Source of the DNA: Engraulis encrasicolus
Lineage: Eukaryota; Chordata; Actinopteri; Clupeiformes; Engraulidae
NCBI RefSeq assembly: GCF_034702125.1
Contig: NC_085868.1
Location: forward strand, 41,621,859 to 41,685,858
Length of the DNA: 64,000 bases
Direction of reading: 5' to 3'
Numbering within the stretch: position 1 is the stretch's first letter; every line of letters begins with the position of its first letter. The notes below the pieces were generated by a model. The model ran no database searches, was not told the DNA's origin, and saw nothing but the letters and a program-made list of their open reading frames with translations. Positions 9,101 to 18,000 of this stretch are shown in pieces. The position numbers and the translations under genes are program-made.

Positions 9101-10306
9101 CCTGTTCTTCTCTGCTATTACTTTACTTGAGGCATTTTCACATTATTGACTTACCATCTGCCGTTTTGTAGGTCATGGTGGTTAAGTTCACTTCATCCCC
9201 CCCATCTTCAATCTTGGAGTACTGTTGTTAGGAACAAGAGGCATCCTCATTAGTGTATTAGCACTAGTAAATATTCTAATGAATTACAATGGCCAACATG
9301 CCATGGAGGAGGTCATTAGCCTAATTTAGGGCTGTAACGATACACTCAACTCACGATTCGGTTCGTATCAAGGTCTTTGACCTACGGTTCGATACCCCCC
9401 ATGATTTTTTTTCATGGTTATTTGAATTTATATGATTTAAAACTTGGAAGCACTATCACATCATATAATTTGGTTGTTTTCTGGACTGAAGTGTAACAGA
9501 ACTTGCATATCACAATACTGTCTTTAGGCATCGTGATTTCTCGGGCAAAGGGGCAGGTGCTTTATCTTAGCACCACCTCATCCCTATCTGTGCACGCCTA
9601 TGCCAATTGCTATTCCAAATATTTTTGGCAGACGTGATGTTGATTTATTTTGTTTCCCCTACATAAAAGGGCCATGGAATATCCTTGTATTATGGCAATG
9701 CAAGTCAGATATGTGATTCATATTTAACCTCGTATCTTATACCTCATACTTAACCCTGCACTATTTTTGTTGGGGGAGGGTGAGCATTGGTAAAGATATG
9801 CATTCAGTAATGGTAATAATATAGGCTAGGACTAGGTCTGTGACCCTGCACCTGTATTGTTGTGAGGGCAGGAGGGGGTGCGTTGGTATACAAATAAAAA
9901 TGCAACCAAAATCCTAAACTGTCACACAACACTTACTGTCTCTGCCACAACTGTCACTGTTTTTTTCATTCACGAAATGAGGGTTGAATAATTGGCTCCA
10001 TTTCATTTGACCGATTCTAGGTTGTGATGTGAAGGACTTTTTAAGGACATCCAAGGAAGTCCCAATGGTGCAATTTGGTTTTTTATGGTGCCTTGGGTAA
10101 GATCAAGGTTTTAGTTGAAGATTAAGTCAGAAAACTGTTTGTATGTGTGTTCATATCAGTAAACTACGTTGCGTAGGCCTATCAATAAACAAGGCGAGCA
10201 TAATGGGGAAGAAGCTTATCCTCCTTACCTTTGAACAGATGTCAGAAATCGTTTTTAGGTATATATCCTCGTTACGTTGGAGCCTTTCCCTAAAATCTGT
10301 GTCCAT
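1..10306 (-). CDS. hjurp: HJURP/Scm3 CENP-A chaperone, 13 coding exons, 3' end outside window
   Basis: Chaperone that binds CENP-A/H4 and deposits it at centromeres. Coding segments in transcript order: 10229-10306, 9155-9221, 7995-8047, 7844-7879, 6960-7017, 6027-6479, 4818-5545, 3933-4453, 2676-2810, 2110-2271, 1685-1876, 627-750 and 1-129. All have GT/AG ends and compatible phases, giving at least 912 codons in one frame. The first 66 residues match the Scm3 domain (an N-terminal helix, then a TTMTYKTADG block like the family TLTYETPQG). Exon 6 has a LQDLYPGM block like the HJURP middle domain. The exon at 2110 ends MQDINRQFQELYHR and joins YICLKES, as in the C-terminal HJURP repeats. Low-complexity Ser/Pro regions lie between. 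Seen: frames and splice sites. Known: family motifs. Inferred: gene identity and the last six junctions, which need transcripts. Confidence 0.85.
131..631 (+). mobile_element. Non-autonomous hAT-like element splitting hjurp exons 12/13
   Basis: 501 bp bounded by TAGAAGTG on the left and CACCCCTA on the right (imperfect TIR, TAGGGGTG/TAGAAGTG), flanked by a perfect 8-bp duplication GTTGTCCC at 123-130 and 632-639. Eight-bp duplications and TAGNG termini are hAT hallmarks. No transposase is present; the interior is AT-rich with repeated TGCATCGATTCATGACAAT-like units. Confidence 0.82.
627..750 (-). CDS. hjurp: hjurp coding exon 12 (basic)
   Basis: Acceptor AGTTCCAG|G. It encodes LAGLSLTPVRRRRRLHSERK then TSLLRRVQTLRQESCPPGQ, with a likely nuclear-localisation cluster. 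The proposed donor TAGGG|GTGGGT lies within an inserted element. Unspliced, the frame would run into the element and stop at 486-488. Confidence 0.62.
769..1684 (-). mobile_element. hjurp intron 11, bounded by TAGGGAT termini and near-identical 8-bp repeats
   Basis: On the minus strand the intron starts TAGGGATGCACCAATACC one base after the exon and ends GATTGATCCCTA just before the acceptor repeat. The flanks are GCTCCAGG and GTTCCAGG (7 of 8 identical). The donor-side part (about 1530-1680) has TATCGG repeats of the common fish GATACC family. The acceptor-side part holds a SINE-like tail with AGTCAATCTTATTTATA repeats. It may be one composite element or a TE plus later insertions. Confidence 0.55.
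770..870 (+). repeat. SINE/LINE-tail tandem repeat in hjurp intron 11
   Basis: A short (ATCA)n run followed by three copies of about 27 bp containing CAGTCAATCTTATTTATA then AAGCACAT. This resembles the TTTATATAGCAC tails of fish retroposons. Confidence 0.6.
1685..1876 (-). CDS. hjurp: hjurp coding exon 11
   Basis: Acceptor CCTAACAG|G, donor GCTCCAG|GTAGGG, 192 nt. It begins YICLKESVSDSPN, completing the FQELYHRYICLKES motif begun in exon 10 (compare FDKLHQKYCLKSP in human HJURP). The rest is Ser/Gly-rich and ends SSPGSTSGS plus AG. Confidence 0.78.
1877..2109 (-). mobile_element. hAT-like element forming all of hjurp intron 10
   Basis: 233-bp intron. Minus strand starts TAGGGATGTAAAT and ends ATTTGCACCCCTAACCCCTA, so the termini are inverted repeats (TAGGG[A/G]TG[T/C]AAAT). 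It is flanked by direct copies of ACAGG (ACAGGTA counting the TA of the element). No other intron sequence exists outside the element. Confidence 0.75.
2110..2271 (-). CDS. hjurp: hjurp coding exon 10 (HJURP C-terminal motif)
   Basis: Best acceptor TATTCCACAG|CCC at 2272. A second one at GGAG|GTCC (exon start 2259) would restore the pre-insertion sequence. Both keep frame and differ by 12 nt. The exon ends RRLSNMQDINRQFQELYHR; its last 12 residues resemble IRFDQLHREY in the C-terminal repeats of human HJURP. Donor CCACAG|GTAGGG. Confidence 0.78.
2268..2673 (-). mobile_element. hAT-like element forming hjurp intron 9
   Basis: On the plus strand it starts AGGGCTGTGGAATAAATT and ends CAGCAACCCTACAGT, between two perfect copies of ACCTCCAGCT (2258-2267 and 2674-2683). 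Termini TAGGGTTG and TAGGGCTG are inverted. The inside carries the ATTATGAGAAAAATCAATAT type of sequence seen in many fish hAT relics. Confidence 0.7.
2676..2810 (-). CDS. hjurp: hjurp coding exon 9
   Basis: Acceptor TTCCCGAAG|GCC, donor GCTGGAG|GTACTG. It encodes PPSSSSSVQPRRPESYRASS and ends RALHSSW plus AG of an Arg codon. The SSSSSVQ match to exon 8 supports the frame. The donor lies inside a 10-bp direct repeat that recurs on the other side of the intron. Confidence 0.65.
3933..4453 (-). CDS. hjurp: hjurp coding exon 8 (VENRSP/SPAK repeats)
   Basis: Acceptor CATCTGGCAG|CCTCC, donor ACAAG|GTGTCG, 173 full codons. It has two diverged copies of a module with ENRSP, K(Q)RWW, SPAK and LHSSPSK motifs, also related to part of exon 7. 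The donor GTGTCG is weak. It is supported because the joined product STR|PPSSSSSVQ aligns with the internal repeat KRPYSYSSSSSVQ. Confidence 0.68.
4490..4625 (+). repeat. Dispersed repeat in hjurp intron 7
   Basis: Contains TTTTATCCAAAGCGACTTAC and ends TTAACCACTAGGCCAC, a sequence pair seen together in many fish dispersed repeats. It fills much of the short intron between coding exons 7 and 8. Family assignment is from memory. Confidence 0.45.
4818..5545 (-). CDS. hjurp: hjurp coding exon 7 (Ser/Pro-rich, SPAK, poly-Gln)
   Basis: A 728-nt exon. The acceptor CTTCTTCAG|GTCC ends a (CTT)n tract and the donor is CCAACT|GTAAGA. In order it encodes Ser/Pro repeats, a poly-Ser run, VVENRGLW, an HHSPAKASP motif, a GYRYGGYGG stretch, SWRSPVRGGP and a run of seven Gln. 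If the donor were not used the frame would end four bases later (TAA at 4809-4811). I prefer splicing because the next exon continues in phase with the same repeat motifs. Confidence 0.75.
5549..5826 (+). repeat. (GAA)n microsatellite at the 3' splice site of hjurp exon 7
   Basis: About 275 bp of GAA with a short CAA interruption near 5728-5756 and two TCGAGAAGA units. On the transcribed strand it is CTT, and forms the entire polypyrimidine tract of the acceptor at 5546. It abuts a SINE-like sequence (CTATTTGTATAGCACAATTC), so it may have grown from a retroposon tail. Confidence 0.95.
6027..6479 (-). CDS. hjurp: hjurp coding exon 6 (HJURP middle domain)
   Basis: A 453-nt exon from TTTTTTAG|GGG to CAAG|GTATTT. 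After a Ser/acidic stretch it reads TLQDLYPGMISQFAGAFHRD, followed about 15 residues on by RRKYQRHKAKQ. This parallels the ISDLYAGM ... RRRHRYKSRMNK arrangement of the human HJURP middle domain. The second half is basic and Pro/Gln-rich. GC content and absence of stops set it off from the flanking AT-rich introns. Confidence 0.85.
6960..7017 (-). CDS. hjurp: hjurp coding exon 5 (acidic)
   Basis: Acceptor GAATGCAG|GAG, donor CTAG|GTATGTG. Nineteen full codons, EDIDENEDKEHETAMDSHL, strongly acidic. Phase 0 in and phase 1 out match exons 4 and 6. Confidence 0.72.
7080..7362. mobile_element. Degraded TTAA-type miniature element, hjurp intron 4
   Basis: Flanked by inverted TCACATTTCTGCAGA-like ends (7083-7100 and 7340-7360). 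The core (TTAAAGATGCAGTATGTTATA ... CATGCTGCCCAGATTCACA) is a diverged member of the family at 29832, 40244 and 60188. Confidence 0.6.
7490..7645 (+). repeat. SINE 3'-half fragment
   Basis: GGTGCCGTGCGGCAGCTCC ... GTGTGAATGTGGGAATGTG ... GCGCTATATAAATACATG resembles the 3' half of the tRNA-SINE at 47493 and lacks its A/B boxes. Confidence 0.55.
7844..7879 (-). CDS. hjurp: hjurp coding exon 4 (36 nt)
   Basis: Twelve-codon exon between CCCTACAG and GTAATT, phase 0 at both ends, reading GIAKGNTAPDNM. It is short, and kept because both splice sites are good and the frame agrees with its neighbours. No motif is recognisable. Confidence 0.6.
7995..8047 (-). CDS. hjurp: hjurp coding exon 3
   Basis: Acceptor TTTAG|GGAAAG, donor TTACAG|GTGAG, phases 1 in and 0 out. 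It encodes KVRQYGTAEERRLHSLQ, corresponding to the GLRIWGGRLIKER part that follows the TYETPQG block in HJURP. Confidence 0.82.
8130..8548 (-). pseudogene. 3' fragment of a LINE ORF2 (L2/Rex1-like)
   Basis: On the minus strand the frame has LPSGRRFRSMKTRTNR followed by KNSFYAAAITELN and a stop near 8252, the usual C-terminus of fish LINE reverse-transcriptase ORFs. Downstream is the characteristic TTTATTTGTCATTGTGACAA tail (8148-8168). Only the last roughly 100 residues are present. It lies in hjurp intron 2. Confidence 0.7.
9155..9221 (-). CDS. hjurp: hjurp coding exon 2 (Scm3 core)
   Basis: Acceptor AACAACAG|TAC and donor GATG|GTAAG. The 22 full codons read YSKIEDGGDEVNLTTMTYKT then AD. 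The acidic stretch followed by TMTYKTADG corresponds to the EDTPVVQMATLTYETPQG segment of vertebrate HJURP, which is the strongest single match in the gene. Confidence 0.88.
9325..9420 (+). mobile_element. Fragment of a fish hAT relic
   Basis: Starts AGGGCTGTAACGATACACTC and has ACGATTCGGTTCG and TACGGTTCGATACCCCCC, the start of a common fish hAT family. The other end was not identified. Confidence 0.5.
10229..10306 (-). CDS. hjurp: hjurp coding exon 1 (start codon, Scm3 helix)
   Basis: ATG at 10306-10304 begins MDTDFRERLQRNEDIYLKTI and the exon ends SKAAG-type at AAG|GTAAGG, phase 0, 26 codons. The helical, charged N-terminus followed by a Tyr at the next exon start fits the conserved CENP-A-binding helix of Scm3/HJURP. 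A nearer upstream ATG is in another frame, so this start is preferred. Confidence 0.8.
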
Positions 10307-11410
10307 CTTTGCGATTCATGCGATGTAAAAGCCTAATATTTAATTAAAAAGCACAGAACTTGTGCTATCGATTTTTCAAACAAACAAAAAAACCGCGTTC
10401 TTCTTGCTTGGGTGGGTTGTGAAAGGTTGCAGCTAACGTAAACGCGCAGTACCGCCACCTGCTGGTCTGGGGTGTGAATGGGAGCGGAGCCACAGACCAC
10501 TTGCACAGACAAGATAAAATAAATGCAAATAAAATAAAAAATAAAAATATACATATATAGGCCTTAAGTTAAATACCTGAACTGAGCTTACTTAGGCCTA
10601 TCAGTTGAATGATCCTAGGCACAAAGGATGTTAAGCCTCTAGTTTACAATAAAGTTGACTATAACGGAGTCAAAGTCAACAAGTTATGTGAAAGAAAGCC
10701 CAACTGGGAAACTCCAACTCTCATTGTTATTGTGACACAGCACACAAGTGTCCATGCACACTGCACACAACGAAATTGCATTCATCATGCCTCACCCGTG
10801 CAAGGGGGTAGCCCCCAATGGCGCCTCAAGGTAGCAGTGCAGCAGGACGGTACCATGCTCAGGGTACCTCAGTTATGGGGGAGAGCACTGGTTACCTACT
10901 CCCCCCACCAACCTGGCGGGTTGGGAGTCGAATGGGCAACCTTTGGGATACAAGTCTGACGCTCTAACCGCTTACCCATGACTGAAGTTAGCAGTGTCAT
11001 CAGACATATGCCTGATAGTTTTTACTTCTGTTCCAGGAATTTTGGTCATTTTATTTTCTTCACCAAAGCTTGTTATACAAAGATTGTTATATATTTTGGG
11101 GAAATGCCACCACTTGAACCAATCTGTAAATGGGAATACCGGTAATATTGAAATGCATGCTAAAACATCCCAATACTGCACATATGGAAAGAAAGACTTC
11201 TCTTTTGTGCATTGGCGGTTTTTGCATTCAGCAAGGTCGGGCAATTGCCCAGGGCCTCGCCCAACCAGGGGCCTCGTTGTTGCATTTCGGTATTCATTTT
11301 CTGGCATTTATACATCATTAATTATTTGGGGGGGGGGGGGGGTCAAAATTGTTCTTTGGGGGGCAGTCTACCCACTTTGAATGGGGAGGTTAGATGGGTT
11401 GTGTGACACC
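10307..11410. other. Upstream region of hjurp; one dispersed repeat
   Basis: No gene supported. 10785-10985 carries a repeat (GACGGTACCATGCTCAGGGT ... CTCTAACCGCTTACCCATGA) with a second copy at 35810-35955. A poly-G run is at 11328-11341. The hjurp promoter must lie just above 10306, but no TATA box was seen. Confidence 0.6.
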
Positions 11411-13079
11411 AGGGGCTGTTCACTCACGGAACTTCCTGTTAGCCACAATTGGCTAACCCTAACCACGGGACAGTGCAAAATGAATGGGTGTCAATGGAGT
11501 TTTTTACCATTATCATTTTTGTGATTTTTTATAATTTTTTGTCCTGAAATATTAATATTAAGTTCGAAGCTAGAAATAATAAGACCCCATTTGAGTAGCG
11601 TTTCGATTATTTTGCGCCACTAGATTATTATATACTGGGTCACAAAGCTCAATTTTTATGGGGCCAAACCCATAAACATTAGCGCGATGCTAGCAAGTAC
11701 AGGTTGAAATCTTCTAACCTGCTGTAAAACTACACACCTGTGCGATTTGTCAATACAGCCTATTGTTAAACAACAGTCATAGTGCTTACCAGGAATGCTT
11801 TGTTGATGATATTTGTGACTGGAAATCGCAGTAGCAATGTATTTAGCATGGGTTCCCCTTTCCATTCCATACATTTTCCCACATGAAGGACTGGCCCACG
11901 GTCGTTACTGCATTATGCATGCAAAGCTAACTGGCTACAATGGGAACCAATGAGACTGAGCCTTCTCCCTGTTAGAGGTTCTCTGGTGACACCTGTGTCA
12001 GAGAGGATCTATGGGTAATACCAGAGCCATACAGAGGGGAGAGTCGGGCAATCTCCGCTGTGTGCTAAAGCCGACTTCCTCATTAGCAAAATGAGCTGTT
12101 TTAGCTTCTCAGGACTGCTCAGCGTTGCGAATGTTAGTTCCTATGTAGTGGGCGTAGCACACAGCAAATGCAATGCGATGCAATGCAGGGAATATGACAA
12201 GACTTGCTGTTCGTAGTAATAACTTCAGATAAACATCACAGATGGTAAAACTGTTGTGATTATCACCACCGAGACAGTTGATGGTTTACATATTTGTGGT
12301 GATTACCCCGCAGTATAGTTCGTTAGTCCTTATTTTTGGCTGTTAATGTGGTGGTTCTATGTTGAGTCTATGGAAAGACAGCCGCTTTAGGAACACCCTT
12401 ATCTCGCAAAAAGGCGGAGCTGCCATTTAATTCCTGGTCCTCCAATTGCGTAACTCTCCCCTCTGTATGGCTCTGGGTAATACCAGAGAATCTCTAACAG
12501 GGAGAATGTTCACACTGATTGGTTCCCATTGTAGCCAGTTAGCTTTGCATGCATACTGCAGTTCCTACGGAGTCTCCACTAGTTGGCGAGCGTCAGTAAG
12601 TCCTTCATGTGGGAAAACGTATGGAATGGAAAGGGGAACCCATATAAATACATTGCTACTGCGATTTCCAGTCACAAATATCATGAACAAAACATTCCTG
12701 GTAAGCACTATGACTGCTGTTTAACAATAGGCTGTATTGACAAATCATTCAGGTGTGTAGTTTTACAGCAGGTTAGAAGATTTCGACCTGTACTCGCTAG
12801 CATCCCGCTACTGTCTATGGGTTTGGCCTCATAAAAATTGAGCTTTGTGACCCAGTATATAATAATCTAGTGGCGCAAAATAATCGAAACGCTACTCAAA
12901 TAGGGTCTTATTATTTCTAGCTTCGAACTGAATATTAATATTTCAGGACAAAAAATTATAAAAAATCACAAAAATTATAATGGTAGAAAACTCCAGTGAC
13001 ACCCATTCATTTTGCACTTAGGTAGGATTAGGGTTAGCCAGTTGTGGCTAGTAGCTAGTTCCGTGAGTGAACACCCCCT
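11411..13079. mobile_element. Fold-back element with ~600-bp inverted arms
   Basis: Left end AGGGGCTGTTCACTCACGG, right end the inverse (CCGTGAGTGAACACCCCCT). The left arm (11411-11987) reappears inverted at about 12487-13079 with few mismatches, including GGGTCACAAAGCTCAATTTT and the ACATTTTCCCACATGAAGGA segment. The inner CCAGAGCCATACAGAGGGGA is also mirrored (12020-12045 / 12450-12475). No coding capacity recognised. Confidence 0.85.
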
Positions 13080-13819
13080 TCTAATACGAGAGAGGAATCT
13101 CGCAACTTTTTCCGGGTGGTACTGTCCACTAAGTGGCGCCATCCAGACAGCGCAGAGGAGCGCCAAGGAGCGCAGAGGCTGTTAGAATGAATGGGGTCCC
13201 ATGGAACTCAACCATACATGCTGCCATTGCTTTGGGAGAGAATTGGTATCATCGTTTCATTTTATTTTTCCTAAAGGCAGGATAGATGATCCTTTCAAAC
13301 AGCACTTAGTTTGAATGTTTAAACTCGCTGGATCTTTGTAAAATACGTCTTTATTGTCAATATGACGTCACGAGTGGCTTCACACACTGCGTTTGGATTG
13401 GTCGGCCTGCTGCATTGCTGTGATCACGAAGGCCGTAAAGCAATTTTGTTAACAAGATGCTAGCGGAGCCTGACTCATAAATGCCAAAGCTGTAAGAAAT
13501 CAGAAGGACATAACTCCCAGGTTATTGTACATTTCATTTAAATCCACATTGGTTTCTCAGAACTTACAGTAATATTGTCAAGTTTCAGACGACAGCAAGC
13601 ACAACTGTCAGTTATTAGCGCCAGCCTTGGGCTCTGCTGTCTCGACAGCACTCCCTAGGTGAACTGCAGGCACGGGTTGGAGGGCGAGATTGGACTCTGT
13701 ATGTAAACCCACTGTGCCCGTGTACAGGTTTTGGGGAAATGGGAGGTTTTCTGAGCTGTAGAAGCTATTTCAAGAACCCTTGTTGTTCCACCATCCTTCT
13801 ATACTTTTTATTATCATTT

Positions 13820-13985
13820 TTTAGGGCTTTTTGCATCTTTATTCGTGACAAGACAGTGAGAGAGGGACAGGAAACAAGTGGAGAGAGAGAGACGGGGAAG
13901 CATTGGCAAGTGACTCAGTCCGGAATCGAACCCAGGTCGCCTGCATAGTAACCCAGTGCCCCCTACTGTTAGGCCACGGTAGGGC
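13820..13985 (-). repeat. tRNA-SINE-like repeat
   Basis: Contains a reverse-strand B-box match (GGAATCGAACCCAGG) with AGGCCACGGTAGGG nearby. This is a weak family assignment by the B box and neighbouring composition only. Confidence 0.45.
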
Positions 13986-14037
13986 CCTTGTATACTTTTT
14001 TAATGTAGGCCTATACTTCTGCAGAGAAATTAGAACA

Positions 14038-14600
14038 CAGGGAGAAGGCTCAGTCTCATTGGTTCCCATTGTAGCCAGTTAGCTTTGCATGCATTCTGCA
14101 GTAACGAGCGTAGGCCAGTCCTTCATGTGGGAAAATGTATGGAATGGAAAGGGGAACCCATGCTAAATACATTGCTACTGCCATTTCCAGTCACAAATAT
14201 TATCAACAAAACATTCCTGGTAAGCACGATGACTGTTGTTTAACAATAGGCTGTATTGACAAATCGTTCAGGTGTGTATAGTTTTACAGCAGGTTTGAAG
14301 ATTTCAACCTGTACTCGCTAGCATCGTGCTAATGTTTATGGGTTTGGCCCCATAAAAATTGAGCTTTGTGACCCAGTATATAATAATCTAGTGGCGCAAA
14401 ATAATCGAAACGCTACTCAAATTGGGTCTTATTATTTCTAGCTTCGAACTTAATATTAGTATTTCAGGACAAAAAATTATAAAAAATCACAAAAAATATA
14501 ATGGTAAAAAACTCCATTGACACCCATTCATTTTGCACTGTCCCGTGGTTAGGGTTAGCCAATTGTGGCTAATAGCAAGTTCCGTGAGTGAACAGCCCCT
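14038..14600 (+). mobile_element. Solo half of the fold-back element
   Basis: Matches the right arm of the element at 11411-13079 in the same orientation, from CTCAGTCTCATTGGTTCCCA to CCGTGAGTGAACAGCCCCT. No matching inverted arm is nearby. Confidence 0.85.
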
Positions 14601-14847
14601 GACTTCTGTTAACTGCAGCTGCAGCCACCTGGCCCTCCAGTCAGGGCTGGACTGGCCATAGGGCATACAGGGCCTTTGCCTGGTGGACTGTTGCTGATTT
14701 TGGCCTGGCACTTCCCCTTTGTAATGGTATTCAGTCCTCATGCCGCTACAGCAAACCTATCAGAGTCAGATTTAAATATTAATTTTGGCTGGTGCGTCAA
14801 AATAAAATAAAAACTCAGGCAACAAAAGATATATGATGCTCAGATGC

Positions 14848-14853
14848 TTTATT
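14848..14853 (-). promoter_or_regulatory. Poly(A) signal of the secreted-protein gene
   Basis: AATAAA on the minus strand (CCAATAAAGCATC), 65 nt after the last TGA. It gives the gene a clear 3' end near 14830. Confidence 0.65.
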
Positions 14854-14917
14854 GGTTTATATTTCTTTTTTTAAAAAGCAGATTCAGCTGTTTCCCACCA
14901 GACTCCTGTCGGGTGTT

Positions 14918-15001
14918 TCAGGTTAGAGGGGAGGACTCAGACAGAGGATCCAGATTCTCATGGTGGACGCTGGTCACAATGGTGGGTGGGATTGGAATAT
15001 C
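14918..15001 (-). CDS. Secreted protein exon 3 (open frame beyond the TGA)
   Basis: Acceptor AATTAAGACAG|GAT. It is open for 27 codons in the phase inherited from exon 2, ending SESSPLT then TGA. If the exon 2 TGA terminates translation, this is 3' UTR. Confidence 0.5.
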   Translation of the reverse strand, partial: DIPIPPTIVTSVHHENLDPLSESSPLT

Positions 15002-18000
15002 CTGTCTTAATTTGAAATGAAAAGCAATTAAAGCATCGACAACAGAAGGAGAAATAGTTCAGTGAGGGTGAACATAAGGAATTAAACAGCTAATAATGTA
15101 TACAGTATAAAGGGATTGTCATGAAATGTGCCATGAATGTGTGCCATACATATCATGGTAGAACTTTTCATGTGATGACGTAGCCTAGAAATCTAGACGC
15201 CCCTAGCGACCGCAAATTGAATTTGCTCCCGGGGGCAGCTTTTTGCTGTACGGGTCTGGCTCGCTAGGCTAGTGATGACGTACAATCATTGTCATGGGAG
15301 GGATGTGATGTGTGCATGATATTACCTTTGTTATGTTTTAACACCTGTATTAGTGTGCAGGGCCATAACGAGACATTTTCAAATACAGGGGTAAAATACT
15401 GTGCGCTGTACTGCACACTGTACATTTAGAATGCTTCAAACTCTTCAGTCAAACTCTTCCTCCCCTCAAGTTCGTTTTCATGAATCACTGTCTTGAGGAT
15501 TAATGGGGGTGGCGTATACAGACTGAATTTATCGTTGTTAATCGATTTTCATCATAGATCAATTTTACAATTCTGAAAAAAAAATACAGAAGACATGACC
15601 TCTGTGTCCTAAATGGTAGTTACGCCCATGTTAGTGTGATGTGTGATTTGTGGCTTATGTGTGATGAGTCAAGTTTGGCTCAGTGTGACCCATGATCTCC
15701 ACCCAAAAACAGCCCATGAACTCACCTCGCCATCTCAGGCATATTGGACGTGCACTGGAGGGTAGCCTCCAAACCCATATATCTCAGGCTGCTGAGGATG
15801 GCCAGACCATAGAGACCACTGGTGTGGAGGGGCAGGCTCATAAAGACTTTCAAGACCAGGCGTCAACAAATCTTGAAGAGTGAGATGAGGTTTTGCAATA
15901 CCAGGCGTCAACAAATCTTGAAGAGTAAGACGAGATTTTGCAATACCAGGCGTCAACAAATCTTGAAGAGTAACACGATATTCTGGAAGACCGGGCTTCA
16001 GCAAATCTTCAAGAGTAAGACCAAGGTCTGGAACACCAGGTGGCAAATAATCTGGACGGGGAGGCAGGGTTTGTCCAGGTGTCACTGTGGGTTTCGGGCT
16101 TTTAGGATTTTTAATTTCAGATTTGTCTTCTTCAGGCTGAGCTGGTTCTGGTGGTGGTGCCACTGCTGCTTGTGGCTTTCCAGGCTCTTCCTTTTCTTCA
16201 GGTGATCCAGCAGGAGCAGGCATAGCAAGCCCTGGTACAGTCAATACAACAGCATTAGTTACAGTAGATAGGTCTGAGATAGTTAGACATAGGTGGCCTT
16301 TATTGTCCCAGAGGGGACATTTGTTTTCACAAGCTGAGCATGTGTAAAACCAAAAACAAGAAAGACACCACCACCACCACACTGAACATCATGAGAGAAA
16401 ACGCAAACATACACATCAAGACACAAGAGCAATAGTAACCAGGTCCCCTGGCCAAAGATACATAGACTTAGTGTTGCCTATTAAAGGAACAGTCTGTAGT
16501 TAAGCCCTAATATGAGACTATACAAGTTTTTACTTCCGCCAAGGAGGTTATGTTTGCGGTCGCATCGGTTTGTCTGTTTGTTTATCAGCAGGATAACTCA
16601 CAAAGAACAATTTTGAGGAACAAGTGATAAAATGTTGGTGGTTATACTGTACACTGCGTGCAGAATTATTAGGCAAACATGTTTTTTTGACCATATTCTC
16701 TTTTTATGCATATTTTCCAACAGCAACCTGTATGAACATGGAAACCTATTGGATTTAAGCATTCCAGGTCATGCATATTTGTATAATAAGATGGGGGTGT
16801 GGTCGAAGGTGCCCAACGCCTTATATCAGGTGTGCATAATTATTAGGCAACTTTGTTTTCTTCTGGGAAAATGGGCCACAAAATAGATCTAACAAACTCT
16901 GAAATGTCTATAAACAATTTTGAAGTGTTCTAGAGGGATGTGGCTGTCTTGAAATGTGCAAGATGTTGGTCACGTTCGCACAGAACTATCAGATGCACCG
17001 TTACAAAATCGTCAGTCTCTTAAGAAATGTCACTGCCAAACATTGAGAAGAATTTAACGTGAAACTACAAAAAAATGATTACCCTGCAGTCCTATCATAT
17101 TCCAGAACAAAAACCAACACAGAGTGTCCAGAAGAACAGGGTATTGAGCGCTCACAGACATGGCCAAGGTAAGAAGGGATGACACCAGACAACCATTCAA
17201 CAAGTTAATTAAGTCAAAACGGGGGCAAAAATACCTGGGGACAAAGTTTTCAAAGGTTTTATGGACTTGGGAAAGGGACTCTTGACAGACAGGGTGGACG
17301 AACCCATGGCTGGATCTTTTAGAGGGAGAAAATTGCATCTTTTACGAAGACAATGGTATTCATGCAGTAATCTGCTGGTATTTGAGTGGAACTCAGCAAC
17401 TGATCTGAGTGTGCACATTACTGATCTAGCCATAGGCTCATAATCCTGGTCCATTAACAGTCACTTTCACTAGTTCATAAAACCATTGAAAAAACTGTCT
17501 AAAGACATTTCTTGACCCAGTCTTGACTTAAGTTACTTGTTGAGTGGTCTTCAGGTTTCAGCCTGTTTTACCTTGGCCATGTCTCTGAGTGGTGAATACA
17601 ATGTTCTTGTGGACACTCGATGTAGGTTTCAGTTCTGGAATATACCAGCACTGCAGGGTAATAGTTTTGTGGTAGTTTCATCTTCAATTCTTCTCAATCT
17701 GGCAGTTACTTTGTAAGCACATGTCATGTGACACTGATGGCTTGTAACGGTGCATTAGATGGATGTGACCAATATTTCAAGACAGCCACACCCCTCTAGA
17801 AGACTTCAAAATTGTTTATAGTCTTTACAGAGTTTGTTAGATCTCTTTTGTGGCTCATTTTCCCAGAGGAAAACAAAGTTGCCTAATAATTGTGCACACA
17901 AATTTTGCCCTGATATAGGGTATTGGGCTCCTTCGATCACACTGTCTCTTATTATACCAATATGCATGACCTGGAATGCTTAAATCCAATAGGTGTTCAT

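Noticed and set aside
11656..12834. Paired frames with the shared CKYIATAISSHKYH-type product
   Set aside because: They are the two arms of the fold-back element translated; similarity reflects the DNA repeat, not genes.
13364..13371. Perfect CRE TGACGTCA in the intergenic region
   Set aside because: No nearby promoter could be identified; a single palindromic 8-mer is expected by chance at this scale.
15822..16205. Plus-strand frame with ILKSETRFCNTRRQQ repeats
   Set aside because: Antisense shadow of the 45-bp repeat in the secreted-protein exon, which has signal peptide, promoter and poly(A) signal on the other strand.
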